Assembly: GCF_006874625.1 (NCBI RefSeq)
Contig: NZ_CP030034.1
Span: 3,472,001-3,536,000 of the forward strand
Reading direction: 5' to 3'
DNA length: 64,000 nucleotides
From: Bdellovibrio sp. NC01
Lineage (GTDB): Bacteria; Bdellovibrionota; Bdellovibrionia; Bdellovibrionales; Bdellovibrionaceae
A program made the translations under genes and the position numbers. The notes under the pieces are model-generated. The model worked only from the letters and a program-made list of their open reading frames with translations. It was not told the DNA's origin and did not search any database. This document shows, one piece after another, positions 1 through 8,670 of this stretch; position 1 is the stretch's first letter; the number at the start of each line of letters is the position of its first letter.

Positions 1-1118
1 ATTGAATTTCATTTTTACGAGTCAGATGATTAAATAACGACTTACCTTGCGCATCCGTTGGGGCATCGTAAATCGCGTTCATTAACATCTCTTCTGTCAC
101 GGTGTTCACACGATCTAGAACAGTACTGCGTACACCCATTTTTTTTGAAATAGGCAACCATGTCATCGCGAAGTTGTTCACGCTGAGAAGAATGAGAAAC
201 CGTTTTCTTTTGAACTTCCACACCCCACGTTAGGTATTTTTCAACCCCGAAGATGTTTTTATTCAGAAGCTTGCCCAACGCCGTTAAGACATAACGAATT
301 GTCGCATTCTTATCTTCCGCATCGCGAGAGATAATATGTTCAACAAAGCGATTGTGCTCAAGAACTTGCAAGTTTCCTTGCACGTCTTTGCTAGTCAAAA
401 GAACCGCGTGTGGCGCAAGCTTACCGTCATGAACCTCTTTAAGGACTTCGACGCAGCTATCTTCCGCCAACACGATATCGTATTTATTATTTTTTAAGAA
501 TTCACGAGCCGCTTCCGCGTCACCCGCAAGATCCAATTGCACACCGGTACCGCCCAAGGCCATACGCACTGGCAATTGTTGTTTTTTATCTGGCTCTACC
601 AAAAGAACGCGACCGCCACGACCTTCAGTCAAAGCTTTTTGCGCTTCATGAAGTTCGCGATTCAAGATTTCAAATAAGCGTGCTTTTTCATTCGTCTTCA
701 TCAGACGTTCCGTCAAGATGAAGCAATAAATTTGGTAAAGAAGAGCTTGAAAACGATCTTTATCTTTTGGATGAACGTGGGCGAAATCTTCAGAACGAAT
801 CGCAAAGCACTCGACATCAGTTAAAGCTTTTACGGTTGTTGAAGTGGGATTTTTTGTAATCACACTCATCTCGCCGAAAACTTCACCTGGATGTTCAAAG
901 GTTGCTAGGATTTCGCCGGCCAAAGATATTTCAACTTTTCCGCTTCGTAAAAAATAAAGCGAATCGTTTTTTTGGCCTTCTTTAAGAATGAAATCACCAG
1001 CTTTAAAGCTGGCAGAATGAATCATGGCAGAAACTTGCAGCAACAAATCTTCACTGAAGGATTTGAAAAAAGAGTGTCCTTTGATTTCCTTAGCAATCTC
1101 GGCCGGGTGCAGTCTCAT
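1..1118 (-). CDS. Cyclic-nucleotide-binding / receiver-like / ATPase regulator, partial and frameshifted
   Basis: A cytoplasmic regulator. After the N-terminal MRLHPAEIAK, residues of about 15-130 form a cNMP-binding (CAP-effector) beta-roll with the typical GEVFGEMSVI segment. A degenerate receiver-like region follows (VLLVEPDKKQ ... YDIVLAEDS), then a linker. The frame open from the start ends at position 42 in an implausible Cys/Arg-rich tail. A run of eight T (139-146, eight A in the coding strand) precedes this tail. Removing one A restores a sensible reading through position 1, including EEMLMNAIYDAP, which resembles the N-box of a GHKL (RsbW/histidine-kinase-type) ATPase. The real gene therefore probably continues past the window edge. 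I chose ATG at 1118; a TTG at 1190 is in frame but has no ribosome binding site. The frameshift may be a sequencing error, a mutation or slippage. Confidence 0.7.
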
Positions 1119-1225
1119 ATAGGACCAATTATGTAGTGATACAGCTATGCTTGGGTAGATAGCTCTTGAATATTTCTGGGAATCTAACAAAAATTAAGTC
1201 TATCGTCCGTGTTTAAGGAGGACGT

Positions 1226-1996
1226 TTGCTTCCGCTGATTCACGTCACTTCCGGCGTTTCAATTCCGAGCTATTACCTTGTCCTCAGTGTTGTGGTCATG
1301 GCTTGTCTTTTTTGGATTACTCATCGAGCGAAGAAGTACAATTTATCTCACGCGATCACGCTCGACTTAAGTCTGATAATTATGGTTTCCGGCTTCATCG
1401 GCGCGCGCCTTATGCACGTGTTTTACGAGAACCTGACGTACTACCAAGAAGACTACATGCGCATCTTGTACTTCTGGGATGGCGGCTTCGTTTACTTCGG
1501 TGGCGCGATCTTAGCGGCCGCTTTATGCGTGTTGTTTCTTGAAATCAAAGCTCCGAAAGATACTGAAAGGTATTTGGATTTATTTGCACCCGTCACAGCA
1601 TTTGCTTACGGCTTTGGTCGCTTAGGTTGTTTGCTTGCGGGCTGTTGTTACGGAAAATATTGCGAGCTTCCTTGGGCCATCAGTGGTCGTCACCCGACCC
1701 AAGTATATGCCTTCTTGTGGGAAATGGGTGTCGTCTGCATTTTGATGGGTGTTGAGTCTATTGGTGCGAATCATCGTCGCCCGAAATCTTTGGGCGATGC
1801 CGGATCTGTTTTTTATTTATGGATGATCCTTCACGGCATCGGCAGACTTTTGATGGAGGCCTTCCGTGAAGATTTCCGCGGACCTTCATTGGGCATTTCT
1901 ATTTCAAGCTGGATTAGTATTGCGCTGATCGCTTTAGGCTTGCTGCTATTGTTGCGCCGGAAGCCAACACGTCGGGGCATGGCATTGTTGTCCTAG
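1226..1996 (+). CDS. lgt: Prolipoprotein diacylglyceryl transferase family protein (Lgt-like)
   Basis: Predicted inner-membrane enzyme of the Lgt family, which moves diacylglycerol from phosphatidylglycerol to the lipobox Cys of prolipoproteins. It has 256 residues and several hydrophobic segments. Visible family motifs are GFIGARLMHVFYENL (about 56-70), GRLGCLLAGCCYG (131-143) and HPTQVYAFLWE (156-166). The start is TTG at 1226, with AAGGAGG just upstream. It differs from E. coli Lgt at two places: the segment equivalent to FHGG reads YFGG, so the His is missing, and the GRxGN signature has Cys instead of Asn. It thus belongs to the subfamily with a GCxxAGCCYG signature, and true Lgt activity is inferred from family only. 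Its 3' end overlaps the convergent gene by about 50 bp. Confidence 0.8.
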   Translation: MLPLIHVTSGVSIPSYYLVLSVVVMACLFWITHRAKKYNLSHAITLDLSLIIMVSGFIGARLMHVFYENLTYYQEDYMRILYFWDGGFVYFGGAILAAALCVLFLEIKAPKDTERYLDLFAPVTAFAYGFGRLGCLLAGCCYGKYCELPWAISGRHPTQVYAFLWEMGVVCILMGVESIGANHRRPKSLGDAGSVFYLWMILHGIGRLLMEAFREDFRGPSLGISISSWISIALIALGLLLLLRRKPTRRGMALLS

Positions 1997-2800
1997 TTGG
2001 CAACTTGCTCCGGCTAAAAAAGTATCTAAACGACATTGATCTGTTGGATAAGAGTTGCGAACCAGTTCAGTCACCGCAGCTGCACGCACATCAAGACTGA
2101 CCGGCGTGAATTCACGATAAGAATATCTTTGGAAGCTATTTACCAAATCAAAACCAATTTGCGCGACTTGCTGACATGATTCATTCGCACCACACATGTG
2201 CTGAATTCTTGCATTAATCACAAGAGTCTTCGCCAATTCTGGATGTCGTCGCAAATAATCCGGCAAACACACGCGAGCCGCATAGAAATCAGAATTACCC
2301 TCTGTCGATGCCCAGTCAGAACCAGGAATTGTTTGACGAGGCTCTCCCGCAATCACGTGACCGATCTCGTGACAAAGCGCTGCCGCCAATTGCAATTTGG
2401 TGAAGCCCGGCGCACGCGCCATTCCTCCCCACAATGAAACTTGCATGTAAGTATCACGCTTAATCGCGAAGGCCGTGAAGTACGGACTATTCCACTCGTT
2501 CGGGATTAGTAGCGGCATTCCTGTTGTTTGAATAACAGCGCTTTGATAGTGCGATTGAAAGTCCGTGATCAATTCGCGATAGTCTTGTTCTGAGACATTC
2601 GAAACGTTCGCAGAACCTACAGGAAGATAGAAGTAGTCTTTGCGCTCTTGAGATTGTTCTTGCGCGTGAACGGGCTTGCTGAGCGATTGACGCGTCATCT
2701 GCATCATCGAAAACAAAAGCATCAACAGGATGCTGGCTAGAATGTAGGGAGAGATTTTAAAGCCCTTCATAGTGCGCCAAATTAACACACTCGAATTCAT
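1946..2800 (-). CDS. Secreted or membrane-anchored HExxH zinc metallopeptidase-like protein
   Basis: A 284-residue protein of unknown role. An N-terminal hydrophobic segment (about residues 18-35) acts as signal or anchor, placing the rest outside the cytoplasm. AALCHEIGHVIAG (His144, Glu145, His148) is a zincin motif, and EGNSDFYAAR about 25 residues later could supply the third zinc ligand, as in M48-like peptidases. The C-terminal half has many Cys, consistent with disulfides. ATG 2800 has a weak GTGGA upstream; ATG 2770 (MKGFKIS) is an alternative. It is convergent with the Lgt-like gene and overlaps its end. Substrate unknown. Confidence 0.7.
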   Translation of the reverse strand: MNSSVLIWRTMKGFKISPYILASILLMLLFSMMQMTRQSLSKPVHAQEQSQERKDYFYLPVGSANVSNVSEQDYRELITDFQSHYQSAVIQTTGMPLLIPNEWNSPYFTAFAIKRDTYMQVSLWGGMARAPGFTKLQLAAALCHEIGHVIAGEPRQTIPGSDWASTEGNSDFYAARVCLPDYLRRHPELAKTLVINARIQHMCGANESCQQVAQIGFDLVNSFQRYSYREFTPVSLDVRAAAVTELVRNSYPTDQCRLDTFLAGASCQLGQQCHAPTCWLPAQQ

Positions 2801-3014
2801 CTATTCCACTGTAATGATTTTAACACTCTGACAAAGAACGTCTCATTGTGGGATGTTTAGACGAAAGCGACACAAATTGTCTCTGGGTGATCTGAAGCTA
2901 ACAGTTAGAGCACCTCTATATCGATTTACTTCCACCTTAGCTCCACAAATCCTTTGGCACGTCTCATGAAGTAGCATCCTTTCGTAGAAGTTTATTTATT
3001 TAAGAGAGGTTCTT

Positions 3015-3722
3015 ATGAAAAAGTTTATCTTCGCATTCGCGGCTATCGCATCGACTGTTTGGTTCGTTGGCTGCAGTAAAGGTAGCGACAGTTCCAATGG
3101 TGCATACGGAGTTTCGTGCCCAGCGGGTTCTTCTTGGAATGGATCTTATTGCGTAAATGCAAACGGTGGCATCGTGAATCCTACGGGTCCTACGACGCAA
3201 GTGAATTACTATGACTACAATTATTATCAAGTCTACACACAATATCGTGGTGACATGACGATCGTAAACACGGGCGCTTATAAAGCATTCTTGAAAGAAG
3301 CGATGGGCATCTGTGATACACAAGTGTGGTCATTGATTAACACGGGTTATGCAAACTGTAATGCCTGGGTTGCTGGTTCACTTCAAGTTGCTTGGTCAAT
3401 GGGTTCAGATTTGAAACCTTCGATTCAGTTCACTGCATACCCAACTCCACAGTATTTCACTGCAAGCTTCGGCATCAGCGGTGGCGGTGCAGCACTAAAT
3501 CCATTGAACTTGTATAGCGCAACGACTTATAACTTGATCAACAACAGCAAAGGTTTCGAAATCAGATCAAACGGTTCTTCTTGGAATGGTGGCGGTTTGA
3601 GATTGATCCAAATTCAAGTTCCAGTAGGTACTGTGAATGACACTTACTTCTCTTACGACATCTACTACCCGTTCAACGGTGTAGCAACTAAGATGGCGAG
3701 CGGTAAGTTCAAACGTTTCTAA
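3015..3722 (+). CDS. Predicted lipoprotein, unknown function
   Basis: A 235-residue protein with a lipoprotein signal: MKKF, a hydrophobic stretch, then WFVGC with Cys at about residue 20. The mature part is rich in Asn, Ser, Tyr and Gly, including a short Tyr/Asn-rich stretch (NYYDYNYYQVY), and has little charge. This suits an exported surface or periplasmic protein. The ATG is preceded by AGAGAGG at good spacing. I do not recognise a family. It stands alone between a long upstream intergenic region and yacG. Confidence 0.75.
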   Translation: MKKFIFAFAAIASTVWFVGCSKGSDSSNGAYGVSCPAGSSWNGSYCVNANGGIVNPTGPTTQVNYYDYNYYQVYTQYRGDMTIVNTGAYKAFLKEAMGICDTQVWSLINTGYANCNAWVAGSLQVAWSMGSDLKPSIQFTAYPTPQYFTASFGISGGGAALNPLNLYSATTYNLINNSKGFEIRSNGSSWNGGGLRLIQIQVPVGTVNDTYFSYDIYYPFNGVATKMASGKFKRF

Positions 3723-3788
3723 TCTGCACTCCGCACTAGAAACCTTGCGTCTTGCGCTGCTAGCAAGAGTTTGCAAGAATCCAAAATT

Positions 3789-4022
3789 ATGACTGAACCA
3801 AAAGTTCGACAAGTCAAATGCCCGCAGTGCGGGCGTTTGACTTTGTACTCACCAGAAAATGCTTTTCGTCCTTTCTGCTCTGAACGATGCAGACTTATCG
3901 ATCTTGGCGAGTGGGCCAGCGAAGGTTACCGCATTCCCGTAGGACATTCTTCAAGTGATCCTTTAACTTCCGATGAAGACAATTACGACGATAGCGATGA
4001 AGGAAACAATCATCAGCATTAG
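3789..4022 (+). CDS. yacG: DNA gyrase inhibitor YacG-family zinc protein
   Basis: A 77-residue zinc-binding protein. Near the N-terminus CPQC and, about 20 residues later, FCSERC form the four-Cys zinc site of YacG, followed by the family signature [16 protein letters not shown]. In E. coli YacG binds GyrB and inhibits gyrase; that activity is inferred here. The C-terminal tail is acidic ([13 protein letters not shown]) and probably disordered. ATG 3789 is chosen over an in-frame TTG at 3771 because family members begin close to the first CxxC. Confidence 0.88.
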   Translation: MTEPKVRQVKCPQCGRLTLYSPENAFRPFCSERCRLIDLGEWASEGYRIPVGHSSSDPLTSDEDNYDDSDEGNNHQH

Positions 4023-4079
4023 TTTTCAGCATTGCATGCTTTTGAAAAGCGCAGTGCGAGCTAATTTCGCAAAATGCTA

Positions 4080-4109
4080 TTGACGAAAACTAAAAATTGA
4101 TTTCATATT
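4080..4109 (+). promoter_or_regulatory. Candidate sigma-70 promoter for hup
   Basis: TTGACG (4080-4085) is followed after 18 bp by CATATT (4104-4109), in an AT-rich tract about 85 bp before the HU start. Similarity to consensus only. Confidence 0.4.
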
Positions 4110-4193
4110 TGGCTGTCATTGGATGACGAAGAGTTATCATCAAGATTTTTATAACAACGCAGGACACACACACGTGTCTAAACAGGAGTTCAC

Positions 4194-4466
4194 ATGAACA
4201 AAGCACAACTTATCGAAAAAATCGCATCTGAAACTAAAGTTTCTAAAGCTCAAGCTGAAAACATCTTGGATTGCGCAGTAGAAAACATCAAAAAAGCAGT
4301 TAAAAAAGGTGACGATGTTAAATTGGTAGGCTTCGGTACTTTCACTAAAGCTAAACGTAAAGCTCGCACTGGTCGCAACCCACAAACTGGTAAAGCAATC
4401 AAAATCCCAGCTGCTTGGGCTCCAAAATTCCGCGCTGGCGCAGAATTCAAATCAATGGTTAAGTAA
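4194..4466 (+). CDS. hup: HU-family nucleoid-associated DNA-binding protein
   Basis: A 90-residue bacterial HU/IHF-family protein that bends and compacts DNA as a dimer. It begins MNKAQLIEKIA and carries the family signature GFGTFTKAKRKARTGRNPQTG, with the Arg/Pro arm (GRNPQTGKAI) that enters the minor groove. Length is normal for HU. AACAGGAG precedes the ATG. Lys-rich, with strongly biased codon use suggesting high expression. It is monocistronic: a candidate promoter lies upstream and a strong terminator follows at 4521. Confidence 0.95.
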   Translation: MNKAQLIEKIASETKVSKAQAENILDCAVENIKKAVKKGDDVKLVGFGTFTKAKRKARTGRNPQTGKAIKIPAAWAPKFRAGAEFKSMVK

Positions 4467-4520
4467 TCTCCTTTAAGAGATTTCTGCTACTTCGACAACG
4501 TTGAAGTGTAGACCAGAGAA

Positions 4521-4549
4521 GGGCGTTCGTAAGAACGTCCTTTTTTTTT
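4521..4549 (+). terminator. Rho-independent terminator of hup
   Basis: The stem GGGCGTTC / GAACGTCC (one G-T pair) with loop GTAA is followed by nine T residues. It lies directly before pfkA and separates the two genes. Confidence 0.85.
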
Positions 4550-4583
4550 GCCTTCAATCAAGCAAAGCAGTACGATTTCCCGT

Positions 4584-5573
4584 ATGGCAACCTTCGATAA
4601 GAAAATCAAAAGAATCGGTGTATATACAAGCGGCGGCGACGCCCCTGGAATGAACGCGGCCATTCGTGCTGTGGTTCGTGTCGGTATTGCTCAGCAACTT
4701 GAAGTTTATGGTATTCATAGCGGCTATGTCGGCATGATCGACAACGTGATTGCGCCACTTCAACTTCGTGATATGGCAAACGTCATTCAACGTGGCGGTA
4801 CGGTTTTAAAAACTGGACGATCCGCTGATTTTCAAAGACCCGAAGGTCGCGCCAAAGCTGCAGCAAATTTGAAAGCACATAACATTGATGCCCTTGTGTG
4901 CATCGGTGGTGACGGTTCGTTCCGCGGTGCTCATGCACTTTGGGAAGAACATCAAATTCCTATCGTTGGCGTTCCTGGCACAATTGATAACGACATCTTT
5001 GGCAGTGATAAAACAATCGGCTTCGATACAGCCGTCAACACGGCGCTTGAAGCGATTGACCGTATTCGTGACACAGCTGCTTCTCATGATCGTTTGTTTA
5101 TCGTTGAAGTGATGGGTCGCAACTCTGGTTTCATCGCATCCCACGTGGGCCTAGCAGGTGGAGCGGAAGAAATCTTCACTCCAGATGGCACAGCGACTGT
5201 TGAAAAAGCGATCGATCACATCAAAGAAGGTATCGCTCGTGGTAAAACAAGCAGTATCTTGATCACAGCAGAAGGCCAAAAACCAGGTCGTGCTTACGAC
5301 CTTGCTGATTCCATTCGTAAAAAATCAGGCATGGAAGCGAAAGTTTCTATCTTGGGTCACCAACAACGTGGTGGTTCACCGACAGCAGCGGATCGTATCC
5401 TTGCAAGTCGTATGGGTGCCGCAGCGGTTGATTCACTTCTGAAAGGTCAATGTGACATCATGATCGGCACAGAGGGCGAACGCCTTGTAACCGTGCCTTT
5501 GGATATCGTCACTAAGACCGAGAAAAAATCCCAAATGGATTTGATCTCCTTAGCAAATCTTTTGGCCACATAG
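4584..5573 (+). CDS. pfkA: 6-phosphofructokinase
   Basis: Glycolytic enzyme that phosphorylates fructose 6-phosphate to fructose 1,6-bisphosphate in the cytoplasm. It has 329 residues, close to the usual 320. Motifs in order: TSGGDAPGMNAAIR (nucleotide binding), GGDGSFRGA (the GGDGS form typical of ATP-dependent enzymes, against GGDD in PPi enzymes), PGTIDNDI with the catalytic Asp, and VMGRNSGFIA with the substrate-binding Arg. ATG 4584 gives the expected N-terminus; an in-frame TTG at 4548 lies inside the terminator T-run and is unlikely. Confidence 0.93.
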   Translation: MATFDKKIKRIGVYTSGGDAPGMNAAIRAVVRVGIAQQLEVYGIHSGYVGMIDNVIAPLQLRDMANVIQRGGTVLKTGRSADFQRPEGRAKAAANLKAHNIDALVCIGGDGSFRGAHALWEEHQIPIVGVPGTIDNDIFGSDKTIGFDTAVNTALEAIDRIRDTAASHDRLFIVEVMGRNSGFIASHVGLAGGAEEIFTPDGTATVEKAIDHIKEGIARGKTSSILITAEGQKPGRAYDLADSIRKKSGMEAKVSILGHQQRGGSPTAADRILASRMGAAAVDSLLKGQCDIMIGTEGERLVTVPLDIVTKTEKKSQMDLISLANLLAT

Positions 5574-5610
5574 TTCATTCCCTTTTGTCTTGACCTCTTT
5601 TCTAGATACT

Positions 5611-5630
5611 TGAATCCTAAAGGATATTCA
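5611..5630. promoter_or_regulatory. Imperfect inverted repeat upstream of the livJ-like gene
   Basis: TGAATCC-TAAA-GGATATTCA is an inverted repeat with a 2-base bulge, about 25 bp before the start of the ABC transporter operon. It could be an operator or a leader hairpin. No regulator is assigned. Confidence 0.3.
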
Positions 5631-5653
5631 TAGTTTTCTAAAAAGAGGTCTGA

Positions 5654-6775
5654 ATGAAACGTCTTCTACTTTCCCTAGTTCTGGTTTTGCCACTTCTGGC
5701 AGGATGTACAAAAAAAGATAACGTCATCACAATCGGCGAATACGATTCGATGACAGGCAGTGAAGCCACTTTCGGTTTGAGCTCAAACAAAGGTGTGCGC
5801 TTGGCATTTGACGAAATCAATGCTGCTGGCGGTATCAAAGGAAAAAAAATCGATTTAAAAGCCATGGATGACCAAGGCAAGAACGAAGAAGCTGCTTCTG
5901 CGGTCACTCGCCTGATCACTTCGAATAAAGTTGTTGCGATTATTGGTGGCGTCGCTAGCGGTCGCTCGAAAGCAGCAGCACCGATTGCGCAATCACATGG
6001 CGTACCGTTCGTGTCGCCAGCTTCAACGAATCCTGACGTCACTAAAATTGGTGATTATGTTTTTCGCGTCTGCTTCATCGATCCATTCCAAGGTGCGGTC
6101 ATGTCGAAATTCTCGTCTGAAACTTTGAAAATCAAAAAAGCCGCAGTTCTTCGTGACGTTAAGAACGACTACAGCGTGGGACTTGCTGACGCTTTCGTAG
6201 AAGATTTTAAAAAGCGCGGTGGCGAAATCGTTTCGGATCTTAGCTATCAATCGGGCGATATCGATTTCAAAGCACAATTGACTCAAATCCGTTCTAAAAA
6301 TCCAGAAGCCATCTATGTCCCTGGTTATTACACGGAAGTAGGTCTTATCGCTCAGCAAGCACGTCAATTGGGAATTAAAGTTCCTTTGATGGGTGGTGAC
6401 GGCTGGGATAGCGACAAGCTTTCTGAAATCGGCAAAGAGGCTGTGAACGGCAACTATTACTCAAACCACTACACGACTGAATCGACAGAGCCTGCAGTGA
6501 CTGAGTTCATCAAAAAGTTTAAAGCGAAGTACAATGAAACTCCGGATGCATTGGCAGCTTTGGGATACGACGCTGCAAAAATCTTGGCCGCTGCAATTGA
6601 ACGTGCACCAGACTTGTCAGGCAAAGCAATCCGTGATGAACTAGCTAAGACGAAAGATTTTGCTGGCGTAACTGGTAAAATCACTTTGAATGAAAATCGT
6701 GACGCTGTGAAAAGTGCGGTTGTAATCCAAGTCGATGGTAAAAACCGTAAGTACATTTCAACTGTCGCGCCTTAA
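5654..6775 (+). CDS. livJ: Branched-chain amino-acid ABC transporter, substrate-binding lipoprotein
   Basis: First gene of a five-gene Liv-type importer. The 373-residue protein starts with a lipoprotein signal ending LLAGC (Cys at about 18), so it should be tethered to the membrane facing the periplasm. The mature part is a type I periplasmic binding protein (Leu/Ile/Val family): TIGEYDSMTGSEATFG, GVRLAFDEINAAGGIKGK, VVAIIGGVASGRSKAAAPIA and VPFVSPASTNPDVT are typical. AAAGAGG precedes the ATG. The exact ligand (branched-chain amino acids, other amino acids, amides or urea) cannot be told from sequence. Confidence 0.88.
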   Translation: MKRLLLSLVLVLPLLAGCTKKDNVITIGEYDSMTGSEATFGLSSNKGVRLAFDEINAAGGIKGKKIDLKAMDDQGKNEEAASAVTRLITSNKVVAIIGGVASGRSKAAAPIAQSHGVPFVSPASTNPDVTKIGDYVFRVCFIDPFQGAVMSKFSSETLKIKKAAVLRDVKNDYSVGLADAFVEDFKKRGGEIVSDLSYQSGDIDFKAQLTQIRSKNPEAIYVPGYYTEVGLIAQQARQLGIKVPLMGGDGWDSDKLSEIGKEAVNGNYYSNHYTTESTEPAVTEFIKKFKAKYNETPDALAALGYDAAKILAAAIERAPDLSGKAIRDELAKTKDFAGVTGKITLNENRDAVKSAVVIQVDGKNRKYISTVAP

Positions 6776-6793
6776 TCGTCTTTTAAGGAGACT

Positions 6794-7696
6794 ATGCAGG
6801 ATTTCGTACAGCATCTTATCAACGGATTAAGCCTTGGATCTATCTACGCTCTGATCGCCCTTGGCTACACGATGGTGTACGGAATTCTGAAAATGATCAA
6901 CTTCGCCCACTCGGATGTTTATATGGTGGGCGCCTTCGCGGCTTACTATGTCGCGCGTTGGTTGGGAATTGATGCTCAACCCGGCCTTCCGACTCTGATT
7001 ACTCTTTTGATTGCTTCGATGGTTGTGTGCAGTGTTCTGGGTTTGCTGATCGAACGCTTGGCTTATCGTCCCCTTCGTAATTCTCCAAAATTAAATATTC
7101 TAATTACTGCCATTGGTGTCAGCCTTCTTCTTGAATACGGCGGTCAGGTTGTTTTCGGAGCCGATCCTAAAGTTTTTCCTGAAGTCATGAAAGATTTTGT
7201 GATCTTTTCCGCAGGTGGAGTCGAATTGAAATCGTTCGACGTCACAGTTCTGATTGTCAGCTTGCTTGCGATGCTTGGTTTGCAATTCCTGATTCATAAA
7301 ACAAAAGTGGGTCGTGCGATGCGCGCTGTAAGTTCGAACATCAGCGTCGCAAGTTTAATGGGTGTAAATCCTGATCGCATTATTGCTTTTACATTCGTGA
7401 TTGGTTCGGCGTTGGCTGGTGTCGGTTCCGTGCTTGTGGGAATGAAGTATCCTAAGATCGATCCTTTGATGGGCATGATGATTGGCTTAAAGGCCTTCGT
7501 CGCTGCTGTTCTTGGCGGTATTGGCAACGTCGGTGGCGCTGTGATTGGTGCCTTGATCATGGGCTTATCTGAAGAAATGGTCGTCGGATATTTGTCGTCG
7601 ACGTATCGTGATGCTTTGGCATTTGGTATTTTGATTTTAATCTTGATCTTTAGACCCGCCGGAATTCTTGGCAAATACTCTGTGGAGAAAGTGTGA
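6794..7696 (+). CDS. livH: Branched-chain amino-acid ABC transporter permease LivH
   Basis: A 300-residue inner-membrane permease with about eight hydrophobic segments. Typical LivH motifs are NGLSLGSIYALIALGYTMVYGILKMINFAH near the start and the cytoplasmic coupling region MRAVSSNISVASLMGVNPDRI. AAGGAG lies just upstream of the ATG. Its stop overlaps the start of livM by 4 bp, indicating coupled translation. Confidence 0.9.
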   Translation: MQDFVQHLINGLSLGSIYALIALGYTMVYGILKMINFAHSDVYMVGAFAAYYVARWLGIDAQPGLPTLITLLIASMVVCSVLGLLIERLAYRPLRNSPKLNILITAIGVSLLLEYGGQVVFGADPKVFPEVMKDFVIFSAGGVELKSFDVTVLIVSLLAMLGLQFLIHKTKVGRAMRAVSSNISVASLMGVNPDRIIAFTFVIGSALAGVGSVLVGMKYPKIDPLMGMMIGLKAFVAAVLGGIGNVGGAVIGALIMGLSEEMVVGYLSSTYRDALAFGILILILIFRPAGILGKYSVEKV

Positions 7697-8670
7697 TGAT
7701 CAAAGCTTTGAAGAATCCGCTTTTTGCATTCATTAGTCTTTGTCTTTTCGGTGTCGCTGTCGAATTCGGCCTAGACGCTTACATTCAACTGACGATTTTA
7801 TTCATCTGCGTAAACGCACTGATGGCTATGAGTTTGAATCTAGTCAACGGCTACACAGGACAGTTTTCGTTAGGCCACGCTGGCTTCATGGCTTTGGGTG
7901 CATACTTTTCCGCTTACGCATCAACGAAGTGGGATTTTCTGCCTTCTAATTTTTCACTTCTTTCCGCTTTCATTTTCACATTGGGCAGCGGCCTTGTTGC
8001 CGCAGCGGCGGGTTTCATTGTTGGTCTGCCGTCACTGCGATTAAAAGGTGATTACCTGGCGATCGTGACATTAGGTTTTGGCGAAATCATCCGTGTGGCC
8101 TTGTTAAACATGGACTTCTTGGGCGGACCTCGTGGTTTGGCAAATATCCCAAGTATCGGCTCGTTCCCAATGTCGTTTGGTTTTGCTGCCATTTGGTTAG
8201 TGATTTGTTTCTTTACGATCTGGCGAGTGATGCATTCAAGTTACGGTCGCGGCTTCCTGAGCGTACGTGAAGATGAGATCGCCGCAGAATCAATGGGCAT
8301 TAACACGACTAGCATGAAAGTTCGCGCTTTCGTTCTTTCAAGTTTCTTTGCCGGCGTTGCGGGTGCGCTGTTCGCGCACTTCACAAACTTTATCAATCCT
8401 TCGTCGTTCACGTTCTTAACTAGCGTCAATGCCGTGATCATGGTTGTTCTTGGTGGCATGGGTTCGATGACAGGCTCGATTGTCGCTGCGATCTTTATCA
8501 CAGCTTTGCCAGAAGCCCTGCGCCCACTTCAAGAAATCACAGGCGTTGATTTGCGTATGGTGATTTACTCTTTAGCTTTAATTTTGGTTATGATCTGGAG
8601 ACCTAAAGGCATCTTCGGAGAGCTTGAACTTTCAGATGTGTGGAGAAAATATGTCCGACGTTCTGCTTGA
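7693..8670 (+). CDS. livM: Branched-chain amino-acid ABC transporter permease LivM
   Basis: A 325-residue second permease of the Liv importer. It has the LivM hallmarks MSLNLVNGYTGQFSLGHAGFMALGAY, LKGDYLAIVTLGFGEIIR and GRGFLSVREDEIAAESMGIN (coupling helix). Multiple transmembrane segments. Its 5' end overlaps livH by 4 bp and its 3' end overlaps livG by 20 bp. Confidence 0.9.
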   Translation: MMIKALKNPLFAFISLCLFGVAVEFGLDAYIQLTILFICVNALMAMSLNLVNGYTGQFSLGHAGFMALGAYFSAYASTKWDFLPSNFSLLSAFIFTLGSGLVAAAAGFIVGLPSLRLKGDYLAIVTLGFGEIIRVALLNMDFLGGPRGLANIPSIGSFPMSFGFAAIWLVICFFTIWRVMHSSYGRGFLSVREDEIAAESMGINTTSMKVRAFVLSSFFAGVAGALFAHFTNFINPSSFTFLTSVNAVIMVVLGGMGSMTGSIVAAIFITALPEALRPLQEITGVDLRMVIYSLALILVMIWRPKGIFGELELSDVWRKYVRRSA

